Assembly: GCF_025994435.1 (NCBI RefSeq)
Contig: NZ_BAQK01000020.1
Span: 1 to 64,000, forward strand
Length of the DNA: 64,000 nucleotides
DNA from: Gluconacetobacter johannae
Lineage (GTDB): Bacteria > Pseudomonadota > Alphaproteobacteria > Acetobacterales > Acetobacteraceae
Direction of reading: 5' to 3'
This document shows, piece after piece, positions 58,257 to 64,000 of this stretch. The notes below the pieces were generated by a model that did not search any database, was not told the DNA's origin, and worked only from the letters and a program-made list of their open reading frames with translations. Made by a program: the position numbers and the translations under genes. Positions within the stretch are counted from its first letter, which is position 1; the number at the start of each line of letters is the position of its first letter.

Positions 58257-59318
58257 ATGACGGAAACAGGCAAACCTCTGCTGCGGGTGCTTCAGGGCGA
58301 GGCCGTCTGGCCGCCCCCCCTGTGGCTGATGCGGCAGGCCGGACGATATCTTCCGGAATTCCGGGCCTTGCGGGACAAGGCGGATTTCATAACCCGCTGC
58401 ATGACGCCGGACCTGGCGACCGAGATCACGCTGCAACCCATCCGGCGCTTTGCCATGGATGGGGCGATCCTGTTTTCCGACATCCTGATCCTGCCCTGGG
58501 CCATGGGCCAGTCGCTGGATTTCGTGCAGGGCACCGGGCCGGTCCTGGGTGCGATCCGGTCCGAGGCCGATCTGGCGCGGCTTGACCCCCAGCGCGTTGC
58601 CGACGCGACGGCGCCCGTGATGGAAACGCTGTCGCGCCTGCGCGCGACCCTGGACGGCCCCGACCCGATCGGCGCGGCCCAGGGCGGCAAGGTGGCGCTG
58701 CTGGGCTTCGCCGGCGCGCCCTTCACCGTCGCGTGCTACATGGTCGAAGGCCATGGTTCGCGGGATTTCGAGGCGACGCGGGGCATGGCCTACGCCAACC
58801 CGATGCTGTTCGACCGGCTGATGGACATGCTGACGCGGGCGACGGCGGACATGCTGTGCGCGCAGATCGACGCCGGGGCCGAGGCCGTGATGCTGTTCGA
58901 CAGCTGGGCCGGCCTGCTGCCACCGTCGCAGTTCCGCCGCCATGTCATCGCGCCGACGCGGGCCATCGTGCGGGAAATCCAGACCCGTCGCCCCGGCATT
59001 CCGGTCATCGGCTTCCCGCGCCTGGCCGGGGTCATGGCCGCGGAATATGCGCGCGACACCGGCGTGAAAACCATGGCGCTGGATACCGGAACCGACATGG
59101 CGGCGATGGCCGGCCAGGTGCCGCCGGACCTGACCTTACAGGGCAATCTCGACCCGCTGCTGCTGCTGGCCGGCGGCGATGCGATGGCGGCCGAGGCCCG
59201 GTCGATCCGCGATGCGATGAAGGGCCGGCCGCATGTCTTCAATCTGGGGCACGGGGTCGTTCCCCCGACGCCGCCGGAACATGTCGGCGAACTCGTACGT
59301 ATCGTCAGGGAGGGGTGA
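58257..59318 (+). CDS. hemE: Uroporphyrinogen decarboxylase
   Basis: Converts uroporphyrinogen III to coproporphyrinogen III in haem synthesis. Signatures are L-W-L-M-R-Q-A-G-R-Y-L-P-E-F-R, F-S-D-I-L-I-L-P-W-A-M-G, L-L-G-F-A-G-A-P-F-T-V and N-L-G-H-G-V-V-P-P-T-P. I use the ATG at 58257 (353 residues, close to the family norm); an ATG at 58233 is also in frame and the frame opens further into the origin region. It is followed 2 bp later by a HAD hydrolase and then hemJ. Confidence 0.95.
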   Translation: MTETGKPLLRVLQGEAVWPPPLWLMRQAGRYLPEFRALRDKADFITRCMTPDLATEITLQPIRRFAMDGAILFSDILILPWAMGQSLDFVQGTGPVLGAIRSEADLARLDPQRVADATAPVMETLSRLRATLDGPDPIGAAQGGKVALLGFAGAPFTVACYMVEGHGSRDFEATRGMAYANPMLFDRLMDMLTRATADMLCAQIDAGAEAVMLFDSWAGLLPPSQFRRHVIAPTRAIVREIQTRRPGIPVIGFPRLAGVMAAEYARDTGVKTMALDTGTDMAAMAGQVPPDLTLQGNLDPLLLLAGGDAMAAEARSIRDAMKGRPHVFNLGHGVVPPTPPEHVGELVRIVREG

Positions 59319-59320
59319 GC

Positions 59321-60028
59321 ATGTTGCCCAGGGCGGTCCGGCCGGACGGGCGCCTGCGCCTCGTCATCTTCGATTGCGACGGGGTGCTGATCGACAGCGA
59401 GGGACTGTCCTGCCGGGCGGTTGCGCGCGAACTGCGCCAGATCGGGCTGGATCTGGACGATGAGGCGGCGGTCCATCGCTTTGCCGGCAAGGCCCTGACG
59501 GCGATCAAGATCGAAGCCGAGGCCGAAACCGGCCGCGCGCTGCCGGCGGACTGGGCCGCGACGATGCAGGGCAAGCTGGTCGAACTGATGCGGCGGGAAG
59601 CCCGGACCATCGACGGCGCGCACGGCATGCTGACCGCGGTGGTCGGGCTGGACCTGCCGGTGCGCGTCGGCTCCAATTCCTCCATTGCCGAGATGGATGT
59701 GAAATTCGGCCGTACCGGGCTGGACCGCTTCGTGGCCGACCGCATTCATTCGGCGCGGGACATGGGCAAGCCGAAACCCGATCCGGCGGTCTATCTGCAC
59801 GCCGCCGCAATCGAAGGCGTGGCCCCGGACGACTGCATCGTGCTGGAAGACACCGATACCGGCGCGCGGGCGGCGCAGGCGGCGGGCATGGCCTGCGTGC
59901 TGCTGCGCCCGCTGGACCACCCGGCGCCGGACTGGCCCGGCCTGTTCCGCATCGGGCACCTGTCCGAATTCGCACCGTTCCTGGAACGGATTCTCGTCTC
60001 CCAGGGCCGGGACGGGGGACGGTCTTGA
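59321..60028 (+). CDS. HAD-superfamily hydrolase (phosphoglycolate/sugar phosphatase-like)
   Basis: Subfamily IA phosphatase of 235 residues. Motif I is V-I-F-D-C-D-G-V-L-I-D-S (Asp18, Asp20), motif II is the serine in V-G-S-N-S-S, motif III is the lysine in G-K-P-K-P-D-P, and motif IV is V-L-E-D-T-D-T-G. The helical cap between I and II binds the substrate, which cannot be named. It is inserted between hemE and hemJ, and its stop overlaps the hemJ start (TTGA), so it is cotranscribed with haem genes. Confidence 0.9.
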   Translation: MLPRAVRPDGRLRLVIFDCDGVLIDSEGLSCRAVARELRQIGLDLDDEAAVHRFAGKALTAIKIEAEAETGRALPADWAATMQGKLVELMRREARTIDGAHGMLTAVVGLDLPVRVGSNSSIAEMDVKFGRTGLDRFVADRIHSARDMGKPKPDPAVYLHAAAIEGVAPDDCIVLEDTDTGARAAQAAGMACVLLRPLDHPAPDWPGLFRIGHLSEFAPFLERILVSQGRDGGRS

Positions 60029-60474
60029 TCGAGGGATTCCTGCCGTTCCTGGCATGGTTCAAGGCCCTGCATGTGATGTCCCTGATCGCGTGGATGGCGG
60101 GCCTGTTCTACCTGCCGCGCCTGTTCGTCTATCATTGCCAGGTCGTGCCCCGATCGGCGGAAAGCGAACGGTTCAAGGTCATGGAACGCAAGTTGCTGCG
60201 GCAGATCATGACGCCGGCGATGATCTGCACGTTCCTGTTCGGCATCCTGCTGGCCCTGACGCCGGGCACCGTCGATTGGCATGCCGGCTGGTGGTACACC
60301 AAGATTGCCGGCGTGCTGGGCCTGGCGGGCTTTCACGGCGCCTGCGCGTCCTGGCGGCGGCAATTCCAGTCCGACCGCAACACGCGGCCGGAAAATTTCT
60401 ATCGCGCGGCAAACGAAATTCCGACCGTGCTGATGATGGTCGTCGTCATCATGGTGATTGTCCGGCCGTTCTGA
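60025..60474 (+). CDS. hemJ: Protoporphyrinogen oxidase HemJ
   Basis: Membrane enzyme oxidising protoporphyrinogen IX, the form used by most alphaproteobacteria lacking HemG/HemY. The 149 residues have four spans. Conserved residues are His16 in F-K-A-L-H-V-M-S-L-I-A-W-M-A-G-L-F-Y-L-P-R-L-F-V-Y-H (second His) and Lys in W-Y-T-K-I. The start is a TTG overlapping the previous stop codon; the next Met would delete His16, so TTG is well supported. Confidence 0.93.
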   Translation: MIEGFLPFLAWFKALHVMSLIAWMAGLFYLPRLFVYHCQVVPRSAESERFKVMERKLLRQIMTPAMICTFLFGILLALTPGTVDWHAGWWYTKIAGVLGLAGFHGACASWRRQFQSDRNTRPENFYRAANEIPTVLMMVVVIMVIVRPF

Positions 60475-60477
60475 CGG

Positions 60478-60647
60478 TCGGGCCTGAGGCCCTGGACCCC
60501 GATCATGGATAACGGATTGGTTTCCAAAGGCCTGTGGCCTTTGGCGGGTTTCAGGACAGCGCCCTTTGGAAACCCAGAACTTCATAAAACGAACGGGATG
60601 CAAGGGCCGAGGCCCTTGCCGGGTTCGGGCGGAGCCCGACCTTCCTT
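60478..60647. repeat. Palindromic intergenic repeat, copy 8 (compound)
   Basis: Two partial units in tandem: GGGCCTGAGGCCCTGGACC with the GATCATGG block and CCAAAGGCCTGTGGCCTTTGG, then GCCCTTTGGAAACC, CAAGGGCCGAGGCCCTTG and TTCGGGCGGAGCCCGA. Confidence 0.8.
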
Positions 60648-60734
60648 TCAGGGCCTATGGGGCAAAGCCTTTATGAAATGACGCGGCCGCATGTTTTCCG
60701 ATAGGTTCGGCCCGTCAGGATGGAGGTAGCGACA

Positions 60735-61631
60735 ATGGACGCAACGGATCACGCATTCGGGACAGACCGCATAACGGTTCGCGTCGCCGCGGCGGGGGCC
60801 GAGCTTCATTCGCTGCGCGATGCGGCGGGGCGCGAGCATATCTGGCCCGGCCTGCCGGCGTGGCCGCGCCATGCGCCGGTCCTGTTTCCCATCGTCGGGC
60901 GACTGGCAGACGACACGGCCTGGATCGACGGCAAGCCCTACCACCTGACCCAGCACGGTTTCGCCCGCGATCGGATGTTCAGCTGGGTCGAGCGGACGGC
61001 GGCCGGATGCACGCTGGTCCTGACCGAGGACGAGGCCAGCCGGCAGATCTTTCCCTTCCGTTTTTCCCTGACGATCACGTATCGGGTCGACGGCGACACG
61101 CTGCATGTCGGCTATACGCTGTACAATCCCGATGATCGCGTCGTCCTGCATGCGTCGCTGGGCACGCATCCCGCCTTTGCCTGGCCCTTGCGTCCCGACG
61201 TGGCGAAGGGGGACCATGTCCTGGAATTCGCCCAGCCGGAACCCGCGCCGGTCCGACGGCTGGAAAAGGGATTGCTGCTGCCCGACCTGTTTCCCTCGCC
61301 GATCGAAGGGCGGGTCTTGAAATTGTCCGAAGATTTGTTCGCGACTGATGCGCTGATCCTGGATCATCCGGCCAGCCGGCAGGTCACGTTCCGCACCCTC
61401 GATGGCGACGGGCTGACGATGGAATGGCACGGGTTCGAGCAACTGGGCCTGTGGATGAAGCCGGGGGCGGATTTCCTGTGCCTCGAACCGTGGTACGGTT
61501 TTGCCAGCCCGGTGGATTTTTCAGGGGATTTCGAAACGAAGCCGGGTTTGCTGCATATTGCGCCCGGTGAAAGCTGGGCCGCCGCATGGTCGGTAAGGCT
61601 GGAGCCTGGTCTTAATCCGTCGTATGAATGA
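60735..61631 (+). CDS. Aldose 1-epimerase family protein (LacX-like)
   Basis: Galactose mutarotase-like beta-sandwich protein of 298 residues, related to LacX/YeaD-type sugar epimerases. Family features are L-H-S-L-R-D near the start, F-P-I-V-G-R, H-G-F-A-R-D (the first conserved His region), G-T-H-P-A-F (second) and C-L-E-P-W-Y-G (catalytic Glu region). GGAGG lies eight bases before the ATG. The sugar substrate is unknown. Repeats flank it on both sides. Confidence 0.88.
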   Translation: MDATDHAFGTDRITVRVAAAGAELHSLRDAAGREHIWPGLPAWPRHAPVLFPIVGRLADDTAWIDGKPYHLTQHGFARDRMFSWVERTAAGCTLVLTEDEASRQIFPFRFSLTITYRVDGDTLHVGYTLYNPDDRVVLHASLGTHPAFAWPLRPDVAKGDHVLEFAQPEPAPVRRLEKGLLLPDLFPSPIEGRVLKLSEDLFATDALILDHPASRQVTFRTLDGDGLTMEWHGFEQLGLWMKPGADFLCLEPWYGFASPVDFSGDFETKPGLLHIAPGESWAAAWSVRLEPGLNPSYE

Positions 61632-61639
61632 TTCTTCGG

Positions 61640-61737
61640 CGGCGTATCTCAGGCACTGCCCTGAAACCCAGTCATTTTGTCCATGATCGGGGTCCAGGGC
61701 CTCAGGCCCTGGTGGGTTCGGGCAAAGCCCGATTTGA
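61640..61737. repeat. Palindromic intergenic repeat, copy 9
   Basis: CTCAGGCACTGCCCTGA, CATGATCGGGGTCCAGGG, CAGGGCCTCAGGCCCTG and TTCGGGCAAAGCCCGA, immediately before the SRAP gene. Confidence 0.8.
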
Positions 61738-61754
61738 ATACGGTCGTTTTTCGA

Positions 61755-62408
61755 ATGTGTGGACGGTTTGCCAACGATCTGCCGAAAGAGCTGATGCAAC
61801 AGGTCTTCCGGACGACGGGTCCGGCGCCGGACTGGCTGGCATCCTGGAACATCGCGCCACGACAGCCCGCGCCGGTCGTGCGGCGTCATCCGGCGACGGG
61901 CGAACGCAGGCTGGATCTGCTGATGTGGGGCCTGGTGCCCAACTGGGCACGGAACATGGACCGGCAGCCGATCAATGCGCGCGCCGAAACGGTGGCGACG
62001 TCCGGCATGTTTCGCGCGGCGTTCCGATCGCGCCGGTGCCTGGTCCCGGCGACGGCCTATTACGAATGGAAGACCGGTTCGCACCCCCGCGCGCCCTATG
62101 CCTTCGCACGACGCGACGGGGCGCCACTGGCGCTGGCCGGCCTGTGGGAGTCGTGGGAATACGAGGGCGATATCCTGCGTACGTTCGCGATCATCACTAC
62201 CCGCGCCAGCGACGCGGTGCGGCCGATCCACGACCGGATGCCTGTCATTGTCGCCGACCGGGACCAGGATATGTGGCTGAATGCCCCGCCCCAGGTCGCA
62301 AGCGATCTGCTGCACGGGACCGGGGACGATGTCCTGCGCTTCTGGCCGATCGGCATGGCCGTGAACGACACACGCAACAACGGACCGGAATTGCTGCACG
62401 CGGGCTGA
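61755..62408 (+). CDS. SRAP-domain protein (HMCES/YedK family)
   Basis: DNA-repair protein that forms a covalent link with abasic sites in single-stranded DNA through its N-terminal cysteine. The start M-C-G-R-F exposes Cys2 after Met removal, which fixes the start codon at 61755. Further conserved segments: W-N-I-A-P, L-M-W-G-L-V-P-N-W, I-N-A-R-A-E-T, C-L-V-P-A-T-A-Y-Y-E-W and I-H-D-R-M-P-V (His). At 217 residues it is complete. An in-frame upstream ATG within the repeat is rejected. Confidence 0.94.
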   Translation: MCGRFANDLPKELMQQVFRTTGPAPDWLASWNIAPRQPAPVVRRHPATGERRLDLLMWGLVPNWARNMDRQPINARAETVATSGMFRAAFRSRRCLVPATAYYEWKTGSHPRAPYAFARRDGAPLALAGLWESWEYEGDILRTFAIITTRASDAVRPIHDRMPVIVADRDQDMWLNAPPQVASDLLHGTGDDVLRFWPIGMAVNDTRNNGPELLHAG

Positions 62409-62427
62409 CAATCGGGGGCGGGTGGTG

Positions 62428-62547
62428 AAGGCAAGGGTTTCACCCTTGACCCATCAAAGGGCATAGCCCTTTGGAAACCCAGGATTTTATAAACGAATGG
62501 GATGCAAGGGCCGAGGCCCTTGCCGGGTTCGGGCAGAGCCCGACCTG
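62428..62547. repeat. Palindromic intergenic repeat, copy 10
   Basis: Near-identical in plan to copy 4: CAAGGGTTTCACCCTTG, AAAGGGCATAGCCCTTT, CAAGGGCCGAGGCCCTTG and TTCGGGCAGAGCCCGA, in the convergent gap between the SRAP and DUF2171 genes. Confidence 0.8.
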
Positions 62548-62772
62548 TTATTCCTCGAACGTCACCGCGACGTCGCCGTTCGCCGACAGCCGCACGGTGT
62601 CGCCTTCGACGCCGGCGATCAGGCCGATCGAGATGTAGTGATATTTGCCATCCGCGGCGTCTGTTTTCGCCAGCCGGATACGATGGCGCTCGACATGATC
62701 GACAGTGCCGACATGCACGCCGTCGGCGCCGATCACATCGGCGTGTTCCTTGATCCGGGTCAGGTCAACCAT
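62548..62772 (-). CDS. DUF2171-type small protein (74 aa)
   Basis: A small, beta-rich protein beginning M-V-D-L-T-R-I-K-E-H-A-D-V-I-G-A-D-G-V-H-V-G-T-V in pattern: the V-x-G-x-D-G-x-x-V-G-x-V-D core is typical of DUF2171/PRC-barrel-like proteins, followed by K-Y-H-Y-I. Such proteins are linked to stress responses by annotation only. A longer frame upstream is unlikely. Convergent with the SRAP gene. Confidence 0.82.
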   Translation of the reverse strand: MVDLTRIKEHADVIGADGVHVGTVDHVERHRIRLAKTDAADGKYHYISIGLIAGVEGDTVRLSANGDVAVTFEE

Positions 62773-62836
62773 CGGATTTACCCCAATGCTCCAGACCCGG
62801 TCTAACGCGGCATCGCATGCCCGGTTGCGGCGCTGG

Positions 62837-63319
62837 TCAGGGGTGTTCCGCGTGGTGGATGTCATCCGCCGTGGACGATGCCGGGGCCGGCGTGCGGATA
62901 AGCCAGTAGACGACGCCCAGGGACAGGACGGCGGCCGACAGCGCCAGCATTTCCATGACATTCACGCCGCTGAGGTCGAGGACGATGAATTTCCGCACCG
63001 TGGCCATCATCCCGATCAGCAGCACCGAGCGCATGCGGACCATGCTGTGCGGCTGGACATCGGGCAGCACCAGGATGGAATGTTTGAATTCCAGGGCGAT
63101 CAGGACGGTAAAGAACATGCCGAACAGACTCTGCAGCACCTGCGGGCTGGTGGGCGACAGACCGGTTGTCAGCAGCATGTGTCCGACGGCCACGACGACA
63201 TGGAACAGCGACAGGCTGGCGATGATGACAATCAGGAATGTCAGCACCAGCATCGCGCATTCCTCGAACAGGTCGAACGCCTTCGCCGTCTGCAGGAAGC
63301 CTGGTATTCGGGAAATCAT
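62837..63319 (-). CDS. PsiE-family membrane protein
   Basis: 160-residue inner-membrane protein with four predicted spans (F-L-I-V-I-I-A-S-L-S-L, L-F-G-M-F-F-T-V-L-I-A-L-E, V-L-L-I-G-M-M-A-T-V-R-K and L-A-L-S-A-A-V-L). The segment A-L-E-F...R-S-V-L-L-I-G-M-M-A-T-V-R-K-F-I-V-L-D is characteristic of the phosphate-starvation-inducible PsiE family. Phosphate control is not shown by any Pho box that I can see. Confidence 0.85.
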   Translation of the reverse strand: MISRIPGFLQTAKAFDLFEECAMLVLTFLIVIIASLSLFHVVVAVGHMLLTTGLSPTSPQVLQSLFGMFFTVLIALEFKHSILVLPDVQPHSMVRMRSVLLIGMMATVRKFIVLDLSGVNVMEMLALSAAVLSLGVVYWLIRTPAPASSTADDIHHAEHP

Positions 63320-63415
63320 ATTGGTCCGCCTCTGTCTGTTCCACGCGATGGCGGCGAAGGTAACAGAAACGCGATCTCTTAGACATCGTAAGGCCGGAAA
63401 GCATGGAAGGCGGGC

Positions 63416-64000
63416 TTATGCCGCCTGTGCGCCGGCTTCGGCCAGGATGGTACGCAGGACCGGCCATAGTTTCGGCTGGTCCGCGACGCTGACGGTAAAG
63501 CGCAGCATGGTGGACGGGGCCTGCATCGGCGAGAACAGCGAGCCGGGCGCCAGCAGTACGCCATGTTCCGTGGCCACGCGTGCGACGGTTTCGGAATCGC
63601 GCCCGCAATCGGCCCACACGAACATGCCCGCATAAGGCAGATGCGGCAGCCTCAGGCCACAGCCGGTCAGGGCCTCGATGCAGCGATGGCGCGCCTGGTC
63701 GACACGCTGGCGGACACGGGTCAGGTGCCGCGCATAATGGCCTTCATGCAGAAGGCGATGCACCACGCTTTCGCCCAGGCGCGGCGTCGTCAGCCCGGCC
63801 AGCAGCTTCAGTTCGGTCAGGCGCGCGATCAGTTCCGGCCGCGCGGCCAGCATCCCCACCCGCAGGCCCGCCGCCAGCGTCTTGGCGTAGCCGCCGACCA
63901 GGATGACGCGGCGCAGGCGGTCCAGCGTGGCCAGCCTGATGGGCACGCCGGGGTGGAAATCCGCATAGGTATCGTCTTCCACGATCAGGAAATCGTGCCG
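63416..64000 (-). CDS. MocR-like regulator or PLP aminotransferase, C-terminal part (truncated by the window)
   Basis: The frame runs off the right edge, so only the last about 194 residues are seen. They match the fold-type I aminotransferase domain: L-I-V-E-D-D-T-Y-A-D-F (PLP-contacting Asp/Tyr), G-G-Y-A-K-T-L-A-A-G-L-R-V-G (Schiff-base lysine) and the small C-terminal domain ending A-G-A-Q-A-A. This arrangement is typical of GntR-MocR regulators with an N-terminal winged helix, which would lie beyond the window; a plain class I aminotransferase is the alternative. Confidence 0.85.
   Translation of the reverse strand, partial: RHDFLIVEDDTYADFHPGVPIRLATLDRLRRVILVGGYAKTLAAGLRVGMLAARPELIARLTELKLLAGLTTPRLGESVVHRLLHEGHYARHLTRVRQRVDQARHRCIEALTGCGLRLPHLPYAGMFVWADCGRDSETVARVATEHGVLLAPGSLFSPMQAPSTMLRFTVSVADQPKLWPVLRTILAEAGAQAA

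Overview
The window is GC-rich chromosomal DNA from an alphaproteobacterium, most likely an acetic acid bacterium (Acetobacteraceae, Gluconacetobacter- or Komagataeibacter-like). This is inferred from gene content, synteny and a family of palindromic intergenic repeats, not from a database match. The rho, mnmE-mnmG-rsmG-parA-parB and maf/hemE loci, with two parS sites, indicate that this is the replication-origin region. The maf-hemE gap is a good oriC candidate.

Layout. 1-3.4 kb: a zinc uptake locus (znuA, znuC, znuB leftward; zur rightward) with a 6-1-6 Zur-type palindrome between the divergent genes. 3.5-8 kb: a hypothetical protein, an L-asparaginase II, a sugar:H+ symporter and a nucleoside hydrolase. 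8-12.5 kb: trpB-trpA-accD-folC leftward. 12.7-15.3 kb: a CorA-type transporter and rho with its terminator. 15.5-18 kb: a secreted/membrane hypothetical beside an AT-rich island, a quinone oxidoreductase and an alkyltransferase. 18.2-23.7 kb: the tRNA modification and chromosome partition operon.

23.85-45.27 kb: an integrated element of about 21.4 kb in the 3' half of tRNA-Lys(CTT), bounded by 55-bp direct repeats, with a tyrosine integrase at the right end. It carries a divergent repressor and small-gene module, AlpA-like and other HTH proteins, a prim-pol plus RepA-like ATPase replication module with iterons, a DUF5681 protein plus large terminase, three very large leftward genes that look like ejection (internal virion) proteins, and a RuvC-like resolvase. 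I see no portal, capsid or tail genes, so it is either a deleted prophage or a phage satellite. Between its left small-gene module and its late operon sits a lower-GC cargo segment: a HipA-like kinase, a HIRAN-domain protein and, just upstream, a transcription-unit-like stretch in which the 3' half of a tRNA precedes its 5' half (a circularly permuted tRNA layout) followed by a strong terminator.

45.3-56.8 kb: host genes again: an old-yellow-enzyme reductase with a divergent LysR regulator, two secreted metallopeptidases (M20 and M28), two small lipoproteins, a tesA / ybbA-ybbP-like locus and a small membrane protein. 57-60.5 kb: tRNA-Ala, maf, putative oriC, hemE, a HAD hydrolase and hemJ. 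60.7-64 kb: an aldose epimerase-like protein, a SRAP protein, a DUF2171 protein, a PsiE-like membrane protein and the C-terminal part of a MocR-like aminotransferase that runs off the window. Copies of one palindromic repeat family punctuate the host intergenic gaps and are absent from the integrated element.
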